Positions 21,964-33,184 of a stretch of 64,000 bases of DNA are shown in pieces. Each line of letters opens with the position of its first letter. Within the stretch, counting starts at the first letter, position 1. The notes beneath the pieces were generated by a model. The model was not told where the DNA came from and did not search any database. It saw nothing but the letters and a program-made list of their open reading frames with translations. The translations under genes and the position numbers were made by a program. Origin of the DNA: Flectonema sp. DT1601 (Eukaryota > Euglenozoa > Diplonemea > Diplonemida > Diplonemidae); NCBI GenBank assembly GCA_964019425.1, contig OZ025821.1, positions 325,001-389,000 on the forward strand, in the 5' to 3' direction.

Positions 21964-22737
21964 ATGCCTGTATTCTTACTGGTGGGAGCTGCGTTTTTAG
22001 GAAGTGGGATGTTAATGGTGTCAAATACAAAACACAAGAAGATGAGTATTCAGGAGAGTGCTAGAGCTGTTCCTCCAGAGACACAAAGTGTTGGTTGTTT
22101 TGTAGGACAAGATATAAAGAGAACTACTAGAGAAGTTCGACAAGCAGTTAATCTGAGTGAGCTAATACAAAAACCATCTGAAAGTGATCAAGATGATGAA
22201 AGCAGTGAGGATGAGTTAATAAGCGCTGGAGCTCCTGCAACCCTTCTACGTAGAGGAGCTTCAGGACTAGCAACTGACGTTGCGACTGCTGCCTGGATGT
22301 TTGAAGAGCATCCGTCACCTCCTCCGGGATCTCAAGTGATGGCAATACTTCCAGCATCTGCTGCTTCACACTTATTTATTATAGTCCAGAGTGATGCTGA
22401 TTGGATGTATGTTTTTGAAAAATGGAAAGACGGTGTTTCGGTATCTCGTTTCAGAGATGCCGAGTCTGCCAAGACATACCGAGCTGGATTCGTTGGTCAT
22501 TATCGTAAGCGTAAAAAAGTAGTTCAGCTGACGTCGGTTAATATAAAAAAGAAGTCGAATACTCCTTCTACAAAGCAACCTATTCGTATCTCTGATTTAC
22601 TTCTTTGGTCTTCTAATCATTCTGAGTTTAGACAATTCACTGACAACTGTCATACGTACGCTGTCAATTTGGCTGCTCATTTGGGAATGGAACCTCCAAA
22701 AGCTGCCTGGGAACACTTACTGTACGACGCGTATTGA
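21964..22737 (+). CDS. Membrane-anchored protein with a C-terminal NC-H motif
   Basis: 257 residues, one exon. The N-terminus (MPVFLLVGAAFLGSGMLMV) is a hydrophobic signal anchor followed by basic residues. An acidic linker comes next (SDQDDESSEDE, about 74-84). The C-terminal part ends with FTDNCHTYAVNLAAHLG (about 223-239). Asn-Cys-x-x-x-Ala preceded by a hydrophobic strand is reminiscent of papain-like LRAT/PPPDE-type proteins, where NCxxFA carries a catalytic Cys. This is a weak motif match and I see no matching upstream catalytic His with confidence. Confidence 0.65.
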   Translation: MPVFLLVGAAFLGSGMLMVSNTKHKKMSIQESARAVPPETQSVGCFVGQDIKRTTREVRQAVNLSELIQKPSESDQDDESSEDELISAGAPATLLRRGASGLATDVATAAWMFEEHPSPPPGSQVMAILPASAASHLFIIVQSDADWMYVFEKWKDGVSVSRFRDAESAKTYRAGFVGHYRKRKKVVQLTSVNIKKKSNTPSTKQPIRISDLLLWSSNHSEFRQFTDNCHTYAVNLAAHLGMEPPKAAWEHLLYDAY

Positions 22738-23364
22738 GGTCAACCTTTTTTTGTTGCCATTTTTGCCCGTCTTGTTTTTTTTTTTTTTTTTTTCATATTT
22801 TTTTTTTTTGTTTTATACTTCGCGCAACAAAATCAGTTTCAGTTTTTTTTTTTATTTCCCTTCTTTTTTACACTTGTTTTTCCTATTATTTTTTTTTAGT
22901 TTTTTTTTTTTGAAACAGATTTACACTCCTTTTGTTACATCTATTGTTTTTTATCTCTTCTCTCTCTTTATTTAGTTTTTTTTTCTCCCTTCTTCTCTTT
23001 GAGTAATTCATACCAATTTTAGAAGTTCTGTGAGTAGGTCTTTTCTCCAAGTTGTCCTTCAGGACGAAAAAAAAAAAAAAAAAAAAAAAAACACAGTCTT
23101 CGTGTACACACAAAACGAAGAACTAAAAAAGTTATATTTTGTTTTGTTAGTAGCAACTGATTACATTTTTTTTTTAAATTTTTTTTTTTTTTTATGTTTT
23201 ATTAGTCAGACACTAATAACTACCAGATGTGTGTGTTGGAGATGGTCGGCAACTATCTCACAAAAAAAATAATAATAATAATAAGACTCAATCGAATATA
23301 AACATTTTCTGACTTTAATTCAAATAATCAGAAGCACAAAAAAAAAAAAAAAAAAAAAGAGTAA
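22738..23364. other. Intergenic region, homopolymer rich
   Basis: Mostly T and A runs (for example 22776-22792 and 23067-23090). AATTCAAATAATCAG ending at 23331 is a possible trans-splice acceptor, followed by an A run of about 22 bases and the ATG at 23365. Confidence 0.5.
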
Positions 23365-24318
23365 ATGAAACAAATGACTTCGGTCCGCGAAGATATAAAG
23401 TCTAAAATGACTGAACGAACATACGACTTTGAAGTTGCGATGTTATTGGGAGCCTTGAAGAGTTTTAAGCAAACCTCAGTAGTAAATCCATTCCCAAAAT
23501 ACTTTGTTGAGGGAGGAGAGCGGAGACATCAGCGGTTAACTGACGCAGCTAATAAACTCCCCTCAGCGAGTTCGTTATTTTCTAACGAACAACTACCACT
23601 TGAAGAAGACACAAATCAACTACTAAAACATATCCTTGAGCAGTCAAATGTTAAAGAAGTTCCTGTCAACCCATCCGACTACGGAGCCCCAGAACTTGTT
23701 CCACAAGTTGTTTTTGAAGTTACAGAAACCTGTCTCGGAAAGGTCAAAGAATTCTCTGAAATATCTGAAAACAGAGAAGTCCTAAAAGGATATCACGGCT
23801 CTGCTTTATCAAATTGGTATTGCATTTCAAAAGGAGGATTGCGAAACTTCTCCGGAACTAAAAGAGAGTCTCACGGATCTCTATTTGGAGAAGGAATCTA
23901 TCTCAGCCACACATTGCGATTAGCGTGTGACTTCTCATCTTCTGCTCCTTCTTGGAAGAAATGTAAATTAGGAAGCTACCTGCGAGTAATCGCTCAATGT
24001 GAATGGATAGCAACAACAGAAACAACAACAGCATCGAATACTGTGGCCTCAGGTTCTGGTTCTGGTGCTAAAGTACCTGAAGCATACATCGTAATACCAA
24101 ATGCTGCTCATGTTCGTGTCCATCGTCTTCTCGTTTACACCGCCACAGACAGTAAAACAAAAGCAAAATGGCAATTTACTTCAGTTTGGATGATCGTGTT
24201 CTACGCCTTTCTGTTATTTAGTATTGTCATGTCGCAAGTTGAAAACCGAGCCCTTGCCAAGTCTCTGTGGAGGTCAGTACGACTTCAGACTCGATTTCTC
24301 ACCAAATACCTGTACTAA
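23365..24318 (+). CDS. PARP16-like: PARP16-like mono-ADP-ribosyltransferase with C-terminal membrane anchor
   Basis: 317 residues, one exon; alternative ATGs at 23374 and 23407. The PARP catalytic signature is present: YHGS (about 147-150, catalytic His binding NAD), then GSLFGEGIYLS (about 174-184, with the second-site Tyr), then PEAYIVIPN (about 231-239). That last segment has Tyr where PARP16 has its third triad residue. HVRVHRLLVY follows, like the RVKYLLVY end of PARP16. A hydrophobic span WMIVFYAFLLFSIVMS (about 274-289) near the C-terminus matches the ER tail anchor of PARP16. The H-Y-Y triad predicts mono- rather than poly-ADP-ribosylation. Likely role: ER-membrane stress signalling, by homology. 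Confidence 0.85.
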   Translation: MKQMTSVREDIKSKMTERTYDFEVAMLLGALKSFKQTSVVNPFPKYFVEGGERRHQRLTDAANKLPSASSLFSNEQLPLEEDTNQLLKHILEQSNVKEVPVNPSDYGAPELVPQVVFEVTETCLGKVKEFSEISENREVLKGYHGSALSNWYCISKGGLRNFSGTKRESHGSLFGEGIYLSHTLRLACDFSSSAPSWKKCKLGSYLRVIAQCEWIATTETTTASNTVASGSGSGAKVPEAYIVIPNAAHVRVHRLLVYTATDSKTKAKWQFTSVWMIVFYAFLLFSIVMSQVENRALAKSLWRSVRLQTRFLTKYLY

Positions 24319-24439
24319 AATTATTATTATTGACGGCATCGGAATAGCTCTGCGTCCCTAACCTCAGAAGCAGCTGCCGTGTTATCAAGTTTGGGGTCGC
24401 ATCTGACAGGAACAGGTGATGGTATTCACAAAATTTCAA

Positions 24440-24478
<39 letters not shown>

Positions 24479-24602
24479 GTTGTATTCTTCAATCACGTAG
24501 AAGAAATATTTATATTCGTTCAATCATTTCCATAAAGAGATTGAATAAAAGAAAACGAGTAGTCATCTCCGCTAAGTAAAAAATATTAAATGACGCCCTC
24601 CG

Positions 24603-24627
24603 CTAGTAGTGTTCTGCGAACTAGCAA
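24603..24627 (+). repeat. Hairpin tag R3, copy 3
   Basis: CTAGTAGTGTTCTGCGAACT followed by AGCAA. Stem GTAG/CTGC keeps pairing through a G-U wobble. Confidence 0.6.
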
Positions 24628-24722
24628 ACATAAGCTGACATAATTTATTTATTGACAAGTAATTAATGCATTCTGCCATATTACTTTTAGTTTCCCAAGA
24701 CTGAATGTGTACCACAGAGTGC

Positions 24723-24862
24723 ATACCTACACTAACATTACCTTTAGTCAACGTGTTTCATAAATTAGTTAACTTTTGATCCAATCGGATATTTATATCA
24801 TTATAAATATGTTCAAACAGTTAACCCTTCTTCATTGCCTATTCACTTGGTCTTTTTTTTAT
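24723..24862 (+). repeat. Dispersed repeat R4, copy 1
   Basis: Identical, as far as I can read, to 49940-50079, 25 kb away. Starts ATACCTACACTAACATTACC and ends at TTGGTC plus a T run. It contains the inverted repeat ATTTATA-TCAT-TATAAAT. Confidence 0.9.
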
Positions 24863-25092
24863 TTATTTATTTATTTCAGTGAAATGTTGATATTACGTCT
24901 TCATTCACGTGTTCTGTTTTGGTAACATTCAAAGTAAGTTCGATTAGATTCTAATAGTTGTCTTCCTCTCTTAGACAGGTTACAGTCTGATATTAAATTG
25001 ATCCTAAAATTGGATTCAGGAACGACTACGAGATTTTTTTTTTTATTTTTTTTTAATTGTGTTTGCCTATTTGTATTTCACTCCCCCTCAAC

Positions 25093-25094
25093 AG
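25093..25094 (+). promoter_or_regulatory. Candidate SL trans-splice acceptor
   Basis: GTATTTCACTCCCCCTCAACAG, 31 bases before the first in-frame ATG at 25125. Confidence 0.7.
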
Positions 25095-25124
25095 GATTAG
25101 GGTTGGTAGGTGAGGGAATCAAAC

Positions 25125-28100
25125 ATGATGGACCCAATACAGATAACTCCACAGGGGTACCTTTCGGGTACCAGAGCTGTTAGGGTATCAGAACCAGACG
25201 TTACAGAAGGACCAGTCATTGGCAGAGATGAAGCTCCATTGACAGACGAAGAGTTTGAGTTAAGACAGCTGCGTAGAACCGTCGCTGAGCAAATTATAAG
25301 AAAGATTCGTCAGATTAAAGACGTCGAAGAAGCGTCCACAGCATACAATCCTGGGAAGGAAGAGAAGGTCTGGAAACAGTTGTTCTCTGATATATTGTCG
25401 TCTCAAGTTGAGAACTTGTGGAATCCACTCAACCCGACATCAAAGAAAATCAACACTTTAAAAATTCCATCCCAATGGGAGGACAAAGAAATAGGTGGAC
25501 TCACAAAAGAAATAAAACGAAGCAGAGAACTAATTATTCAAATGACTGAAATCTTAAAACAAACAAACAAACAAAACGGTAAAGACATTCGATCCCTCGG
25601 AGGTGTCAGGGCCCTCTTTCCTGACATCGCAAAAGATTTTAGTGACGTTACAGCACCTCATATCGATTCTTATAATAAAGCAAGTACTCAAGGATTAAAA
25701 CAATTAATTTCAGAAATGAGAACGGGTCATGACATTACTGCAGTCCAAGCAGTTCCTCGATACTTTTTAGCAACTGTTTCATGTAATCCGTCGTCTTCAT
25801 TGATAAAGAAGAATTCAGAATCAAAGGTCAAAGACATGATTCTTGAAAGTGCTGAATCCGTTTTCCTAAACCCTCCAATCGGATCTGTTATTAATTTCAA
25901 ACGTACGAATCATGGAACAGGAGATGATACCAAAGACTCTAAGTACACTGCCTCATGGATTATCTCACTTGAAAAGGACAGAATTCAACAACAATCAGAA
26001 CCAGAAGTCTCGAAGAATAATTTCAACAAAATGACTCGTAAGAAACGTCTTCAAAGACTTTTGATGCAAAAACCAGTCGAAGAACGAGAAGCAGGTGGCG
26101 TTAGACAGCTGCTTCAGGAATTGGAAGAAACGTTTTCAAAAACAAAATTAAATGCGACGTCAGAACTTCACAAACTTTACGTCAAAGGTACCATCTTAGA
26201 CGGTACTGTTAATTGGTATGAAATGGCAAAACAAGAAAAAGGACCAGCCATGTCTCCATGTGGGAGAGCAGCCATTCATAAACTTATGAAGAAATATTCA
26301 GCTGAATTCATACTTCTTTCAGATCCAGAATCAAGAGACTCAAAAAGAGGAATGTTAGCCCCCTTCGTTCCTTGGTTAGATCAAAAAACTTTCTCACCAT
26401 CTGATAACAAACAACAATCAGCAAACAGTCAACAGGAACCAACTGATGTCCCAGCTGACCAGTCTGATGACACACTAAAGACGTTATTAAAGGGAAGTAG
26501 TACTCAAACAAAACGAAGAAGAACAACAAACACAGTAACAGAAACACTTCTACTCAGAGCATCAAATAAAATAGTTATGAAAGAACAACAGTCAACCTCA
26601 CGTAAGGTAACAGTCTCATCGAAACCGAATGGGTTCGACCCTCTGACTATCTCATTAGCTTGTATTCCTGGAGTTCATGATTGTAATGGTGAGCTTCTTG
26701 ATAAAACAAAGCCACCAGAAGAGTACTTTAAGTCACCAGGAAAACGATCAAATCCTTTCTCTGAAGCAGAAGCAGCTTTAAAAAGACGAGGAGAAGGACT
26801 CGCTGACACCCTCAGCAAGGAAGACTTCACAAAACAAAGAGCGGCAACTTTAGCAAAAGAAGAAGATAAATTGAAACAGAACTCAATTATTTTTGATCCT
26901 GGATTTCCTATTCCTGAAGAAGGTGTTTCATCGTTAGTGGACCTGTATGAGATCCTGACGACAACATCGGGTTCTCCCCTTCATCCTCAAGGTAAACGTT
27001 TACATAAAGCATCCTACACCAATCCTCTCTTATTGGAAGTTCTTTACTCTTATTCTGTTAAAGATTTTGTTTTGTTTTCATCATCAGATTGGATCTACGC
27101 TGGTGAGGTTCCAATTATGATAAAAAGCAAAGATTGTATGTTGTATGATAAATCAAAAGGAGACTTAGCGAGTATCTATCAAGAAGAGTCTCGTGAACCA
27201 GGTGGTTATTTTATTATGAAAGGAAACGAACGTGTTCTTCGAATGGTTTTGGTGGCAAGGGGGAATCATGCCATCACTTTAGAGAGAGCGTCGTTTTCAA
27301 CGAAGGGTCCGTCGTTTACTTCGAAGTGTGTTTATGTTCGGTCGGTTCGACCATCAGGAATCGCAGTTCCGAATTACTTATATATGTTGTCGGGAGGAAA
27401 GATTATTCTCAGTTTCAGTAGAGGTACTACTTGGCAGATTCCTCTTAGTTTGATATTGTTATCCTTAAATGATAAATATACTCCTTTACAATTGGCTGAA
27501 CAGATGTCTTCAGATTCTGAGTCTGATAAATGGGCTGCTGCATTCATGGGAGACATCTTTAATCAAGTTCAACTAGCGAGGTACTACACTGACATACCAT
27601 CTGATACTGCAGGGTTCCCATCATCTTCAGGACATTGGCAATATATACTTGGTAAGTTCTTATGTAATCATCACAAAGGATGGGTTAAGGAAATTCTGGT
27701 TCGTTGCAGAGCAAAGTTGAGTGCTGGTGCATTTTCTTCAGAAGTGTACAGACAAGTTGGTATGTGGGTTCTGCATGAGCACATCCTTCCTCACTTGAAT
27801 GATCTTCAGGGTGTTCAGAACAAGTCTTCAGAACGTCAACGAAAACTACACACTCTCTTAGCAATGGTTAAGAAACTTGTGATGTTTCAAAGTGGAAGAC
27901 TACGAGAAGAAGGAGAAGATGGACTTGTGAATCAAGAAATCATCACACCTGGTCAGTTGTGGTTACATGCTGTTCAAGATGCAATCCTTTCTGTTGGAAG
28001 AGGTCTTCGATCGTCTTTATCAATTCTTGGACTGACTGATAACAAACCACGTGAGGGATGGGAATCACTCCGACCTCCTACAATTGATGAGCTATTACAA

Positions 28101-30599
28101 CTTTGTTCTGGTCCTGGTGGTGATAAACTCAGAGAACTTACTTGGAAATACTTTTGGATGAAGAAACGTGAGCCCATCAACTGGGATGAACCCCCACCCT
28201 GGGCAAAGGAAGAGTCTTTACTAAAGCCTAGCAATTTAATTGATCTTACAGACACTGGAAAGGATGATAAGAAACCACAAAAGAAAACCAGTAAGGATAA
28301 GCAGTCAACAGAAAAGGAATTAAAATATCTAAAATCTGTCGTAAATGAATGGGACATGAGATACGACTTAACTGTTGCTTCGGGTAAGAGTCAAAAGGGA
28401 TCAANNNNNNNNNNNNNNNNNNNNNNNNNNNNNNNNNNNNNNNNNNNNNNNNNNNNNNNNNNNNNNNNNNNNNNNNNNNNNNNNNNNNNNNNNNNNNNNN
28501 NNNNNNNNNNNNNNNNNNNNNNNNNNNNNNNNNNNNNNNNNNNNNNNNNNNNNNNNNNNNNNNNNNNNNNNNNNNNNNNNNNNNNNNNNNNNNNNNNNNN
28601 NNNNGTATCATTTCTAAAGAAAGACGGAGGAGGTAAATTATTTTCTGAAGGACCGCACGCTCAATACGGATCTGATGACTGGCATCCTTTCTCTGTTGAT
28701 GGTGAACTTCTTGGTTATGTTCAAAGTGATTATTTAAGAACGTCGAGTATGAAGAATGCTGGAGAAGGATTAAGACAACTAAGAGCAAATGGTACCCTCA
28801 GCAATCAATTAGAAATCGTTTCTGTTGACCCTTCTTGGGTGAATAGTGAGATTGCAATGACCTCTGTTACAAAGGACAAGGGAGACACACATGGAAGTGC
28901 TCCAAGAATGCAACCTGGTCTACTTCTCTTTACTGGACCTGGTAGACTCTCTCGACCGATTAAGAAATTAGGGTCTTCACTACAAGCACCAGACTCGCTC
29001 TACTGGGTTGGATCGAAGGAACAAATCTTTTTAAATATCGCAGCTCTCCACAAAGATGTTGGAGAAACTCCTGCGGTCTTCAAAAAGGATCCGGGAAATG
29101 TTTATAAATATGTGGAAGTCGCAACCACCAGCGCTCTCTCTCTCACCGCCAGTCTAATTCCATACTTTGAAATGAACTGCTCTCCGAGAAATCTGTTTCA
29201 ATGTGGTATGGCTAAACAAACTATGGGATCATGTTTTCACAGCATCGTTAGAAGAAATGACAACAAATTGTATCACACGCATGGATGTCAGGCTGCTCTA
29301 TTAAAAACAGATAACCAAGCTCTGTACAACATGGATGACTACCCAAATGGAATAAATGTGATCCTTGCTGTTGCTGCCTACACTGGATTCGATATGGAAG
29401 ACGCGTTGCTAATTAATAGAAATTCAATTGAGAGGGGATTGTTTTTAGGTTCAGTTTATCTTTCAACTATTTTAGAGCCTTTTGAAGATGGAAAGAGGAA
29501 AGTATCTCCTCATTTTGTTGTGATTCCTCAGGAAGGTCAATATCTCAAAAAGGGAGATGTTTATGCTGTGTCTTCTGATGGTAAGAAAGAATCATGGGCT
29601 AAACCAGAACCATGTCGTGTTCACAACGTTGAACTACTTGAGATGGATCCTGAAGAGTCATTCCCAACACGAATCAGGGTAACCTTTCGAATCCAAAGAA
29701 CACCCGTCATTGGAGACAAGTTTGCTGCTCGTCACGGACAGAAGGGAACATTACCGATGCTCGTTCCACAGGTTTGTATTATTGTTATAAATATTTTTTT
29801 TTTTTACTGTTTTTTTTAAAACAACAAAAACAATCAGTCTGAAATGCCATTCTGTGACAATGGAGTAGTGCCAGATGTTATTATCAACCCGCACGCTTTC
29901 CCATCGAGAATGACTGTTGGTATGTTGATAGAAATGATTGCTGCGAAGTATGCCGCAGTAAAGGGAACTTATCCAGACGCCACTGCCTGGAGTGAGGTAT
30001 GTATTTTCATTTGATTGTTATTTCTAATTGTTGTTTTTTTTTGTAAACTGTGTCAAAAAAAAAAAATAATAATAAAAAAACAGATCTCCGACCAGCCAAT
30101 AGCCGCAAGACGTATGGGTGACTTACTCGGACAACTCGGCTACAGTCACACTGGTGGAGAGATGATGACTCATGGAGCAACAGGTCAGAAGATGTCTTGT
30201 GATATCTACACTGGAATCTGTTACTATCAAAGACTAAGACATATGGTTGATGATAAGTATCAGGCGAGAGAGAGAGCAGACAAGGCCTCGGGTGTCGATC
30301 CACTAACTGGACAGCCTGTTAAGGGTCGTAAGAAGGGAGGAGGTATTCGTGTTGGTGAAATGGAGAGAGATGCTTTAATTGCACATGGTACTGTTCAAGT
30401 TGGTCAAGACAGGCTGCTGAAGTCTTCTGATTTAGGAGTCATGAGAACATGTGCTGCCTGTGGTGCTACTCCGTGTACCTGCGAAAACGGAGGAACAGAA
30501 CAGTTCCGTTACGCACCTAAAGCACTTGAATTTATGAACTCACAATTGCGTACCATGGGAGTCGCACTCCGAACTCTTCCTAAAAACGATCAGTCATAG
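25125..30599 (+). CDS. RPA2: RNA polymerase I second-largest subunit
   Basis: Exons 25125-29771, 29838-29996 and 30084-30599; introns of 66 and 87 bases, phase 0. Start is the ATG at 25125 (MMDPIQ). Beta-subunit hallmarks in order: GGYFIMKGNERVLRM, AAYTGFDMEDALLIN (active-site loop), GDKFAARHGQKGTLPM, PDVIINPHAFPSRMT, and GGIRVGEMERDALIAHG with YYQRLRHMV before it. GFDMEDA..IN, RNLFQCGMAKQTMG and NPHAFPSRMT fit Pol I (RPA2/RPA135) rather than Pol II or III. It makes pre-rRNA in the nucleolus. The C-terminal zinc site is compact (CAAC-GATP-CTC). A 200-N gap lies inside exon 1, so length and frame across it are unproven. The N-terminal half carries extra Lys/Gln-rich insertions. Confidence 0.93.
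28405..28604. other. Assembly gap (200 N)
   Basis: Exactly 200 N inside the Pol I gene. The conserved RTTTVRxLLPESWGFLCPVHTPDG-type region expected between SGKSQKGS and VSFLKKDG is not visible on either side, so it must lie in the gap. A round number suggests a placeholder size. Confidence 0.98.
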
Positions 30600-30623
30600 G
30601 GTACGGTATTGTCACCACATTTG

Positions 30624-30673
<50 letters not shown>

Positions 30674-31170
30674 GTGGTTTTTTTTTCCCCTCCCCTTTTT
30701 TTTTAATTTTCTTCTTGTGTTATTTTATTATGGAATTCAAAGTTCCATATTCCTTACGTCGTCTCTGGACAATCAATTCTTCAATATGGGAATAAGTCTT
30801 AAAAAAAAGAAAAAAAAAAAAAGTCAAAAAGCATCCACACGGGAAGAAGTCATCAAGTGTTGTTAGTAAAAGTTCACAATGAAGAGTTGAGAGGAAAGTA
30901 AATTAAAAGAAGACATACAAACGCTGCAAATTTCGACCTCCTCTCTCTCCTCTTGTTTTATCATTACTTTATATACGTTGCTGGATATTGGTAATTAAAT
31001 TATTCTTTTAGAGAAGGGAAAAAAATAAATATCAAAATATTTCCCTTCCTTCAGCATACACAGATTTGATGTGTTCCGGGTGGGTCTTTGTACCGAAACA
31101 AATAAATAAAGTTGTAGTAGTAGTTGTTCAATAATCTTATATTAATTACCCTATTAGCCAATAAGCCAAT
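30600..31170. other. Spacer upstream of the tandem secreted-protein genes
   Basis: Contains the longest A run in the window (30624-30671, about 48 bases). From about 31035 it is the 5' part of a unit repeated at about 33047 and 35040, starting AAAATATTTCCCTTCCTTCAG. That CAG is a candidate acceptor for each copy. Confidence 0.6.
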
Positions 31171-32253
31171 ATGACTCGCATGTTATCTCTCACTTCATTA
31201 GTCAGCGTCTGTGCTGCTGTTCCGATGTCAGAGTTCGTAAAGATGACTGACTTGGGTCGTGACGTCACCACACTTGCGTACAGCAACGGCTGTAGCGACT
31301 TGTTAGCAGACTTAGGAAATGGTCAAAAGAGAGTTTGGCATGATTCTGATGGTTCTTTCTTCAACTGCTACATTTACTCAAAGTACGGACTCTGTACCGG
31401 GTACAGTGATTACGGTCCATGGCCGCAGAACAATCCGATGACTGCAAGGCAGGCCTGTTGTAACTGTGGTGGTGGAGTTATTCTTACAAGTTCCCCACAA
31501 GTTGTGTCAAACGCTCCGCAGGTAGTTACTAGCGCTCCACATGTTGTGTCCAGTGTTCCATATGCTGTGTCCAGTGCTCCACAGGTCGTCTCTAGTGCTC
31601 CACATGTTGTGTCCAGTGCTCCATATGCTGTGTCCAGTGCTCCATATGTTGTGTCCAGTGCTCCATATGCTGTGTCCAGTGCTCCACATGTTGTGTCCAG
31701 TGCTCCACATGTTGTGTCCAGTGCTCCATATGCTGTGTCCAGTGCTCCATATGTTGTGTCCAGTGCTCCATATGCTGTGTCCAGTGCTCCACATGTTGTG
31801 TCCAGTGCTCCACATGTTGTGTCCAGTGCTCCATATGCTGTGTCCAGTGCTCCACATGTCGTCTCCAGTGCTCCGCATGTTTTGTCCAGTGTTCCATATG
31901 CTGTGTCCAGTGCTCCACAGGTCGTCTCCAGTGCTCCACATGTTGTGTCCAGTGTTCCATATGCTGTGTCCAGTGCTCCACAGGTCGTCTCTAGTGCTCC
32001 ACATGTTGCGTCCAGTGCTCCACAGGCCGTGGCCACTGATGCTCCCGGACAGTATGCTGCCTGTACTACTAACTCTGACTGCTCCGCCTACCCGGACAAA
32101 TCTATTTGTACTGTTCATGGTTGTCAGGAATGTAATTACTCAGCCTACGATGATGTTCCATGTCTTCAAAAAGGAATGAAGTGCGGAGGTACTGCAGGAG
32201 ATCCAATATTGTACAGATGCTGTGTTACTTCTAGATTTGGAATGTGCATGTAA
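31171..32253 (+). CDS. Secreted Cys-rich protein with heptapeptide repeats, copy 1
   Basis: 360 residues. Signal peptide MTRMLSLTSLVSVCAA is followed by a Cys domain (about 40-103: NGCSDLL, RVWHDSDGSF, CYIYSKYGLC, ACCNCGGG). From memory this pattern (W-DSDG, C..Y....C, ACC-CGGG) recurs in secreted proteins of marine protists. About 25 repeats of A-P-x-V-V-S-S follow, encoded by a 21-base minisatellite, where x is H, Y or Q. The C-terminal domain (about 288-360) has ten or more Cys (CTTNSDC, CTVHGCQEC, MKCGG, RCCVTS) and ends GMCM. It is probably an extracellular or surface protein. No function is known to me. Confidence 0.85.
   Translation: MTRMLSLTSLVSVCAAVPMSEFVKMTDLGRDVTTLAYSNGCSDLLADLGNGQKRVWHDSDGSFFNCYIYSKYGLCTGYSDYGPWPQNNPMTARQACCNCGGGVILTSSPQVVSNAPQVVTSAPHVVSSVPYAVSSAPQVVSSAPHVVSSAPYAVSSAPYVVSSAPYAVSSAPHVVSSAPHVVSSAPYAVSSAPYVVSSAPYAVSSAPHVVSSAPHVVSSAPYAVSSAPHVVSSAPHVLSSVPYAVSSAPQVVSSAPHVVSSVPYAVSSAPQVVSSAPHVASSAPQAVATDAPGQYAACTTNSDCSAYPDKSICTVHGCQECNYSAYDDVPCLQKGMKCGGTAGDPILYRCCVTSRFGMCM
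31493..32029 (+). repeat. 21-base minisatellite in secreted gene 1
   Basis: About 25 units of the type GTGTCCAGTGCTCCATATGCT. Unit variants (CAT, TAT or CAG codon) form a higher-order order of blocks. Frames on both strands stay open only because the period is a multiple of three. Confidence 0.95.
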
Positions 32254-33184
32254 GAGAAATATCTCACTAAGCTCTTCTAAGCTAGCTCAGCTTAATAGTT
32301 AAGATAATATTAACTTCGGTGCCCTTTTGATTTTCGATAACAAACTCATAATTTAACTTCGGTGCACATTTTTGAATTTCCGTGGCGTGCAAAAGCGTCA
32401 TGTTTTCTCCCAACTCTTGTTTAAATATTCTATTGTTGTTTTTATTTTTTTTGAATAAGAAAACGAAACTATGCGATTACGTTATTGCCCTCGTAGGGTT
32501 AAATTCCAAGTGAACATCTTTATGCCGCAAATTAATTTCTTGCTGCATTTCGTTCGCTTTGCATTCCTTATTGAGGAAGCGTACTCCCCGATGTTTCTAT
32601 TTTTTCAAGTTGTTCTGAAAAATAAAACTCAAAAATTATGATTATTCTCTTTTTTTTTTAAAAATATTATTTTTTAAGTTTATTACTTAGCAGTTTGGAA
32701 CAAAGATAAAATATCCAAACCTGCTATTTATTCCTCACTCTCGCGTTGCTTTATTTCTGTCTGTAACTTGGTCAGAAGTAATTTCTTCCCTTTCCTGTAT
32801 TGTGAAACATATGGTTCCAGTTATTCAACTTTCCTGCAGCACAACACTACATGAATGCTCGCTGGGGTCGCTTATCCTCTTTGAGTATAATGCTTTAGGT
32901 GATTGGGTCGGCGTCAGACATTTTGTTGATCACAGACGGTATTTACTATCGCACAGGGAAATAGATAACATTCTTGACATAATAAATAGTGGTTTTTTAA
33001 TCTGAATAGTTTCCTAGTTTTTTCTCGGGGGAAAAAAAAAAAACATCAAAATATTTCCCTTCCTTCAGCATACACAGATTTGATGTGTTCCGGGTGGGTC
33101 TTTGTACCGAAACAAATAAATAAAGTTGTAGTAGTAGTTGTTCAATAATCTTATATTAATTACCCTATTAGCCAATAAGCCAAT
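32254..33184. other. 3' UTR and spacer of tandem unit 1
   Basis: Nearly the same sequence as 34247-35203. The 3' region has two TTCGGTGC motifs about 65 bases apart and a TAAGCT/AGCTTA hairpin just after the stop. No further gene. Confidence 0.7.

Larger units (their letters stand above)
24319..25092. other. Intergenic region with two dispersed repeats
   Basis: Holds an A run (24444-24473), hairpin tag R3 (24603-24627) and repeat R4 (24723-24862). It ends in a pyrimidine tract before the polymerase gene. No gene seen. Confidence 0.55.

Noticed and set aside
31493-32029. CRISPR-like regular repeats
   Set aside because: Units are contiguous 21-base coding repeats without spacers, in a eukaryotic secreted-protein gene.
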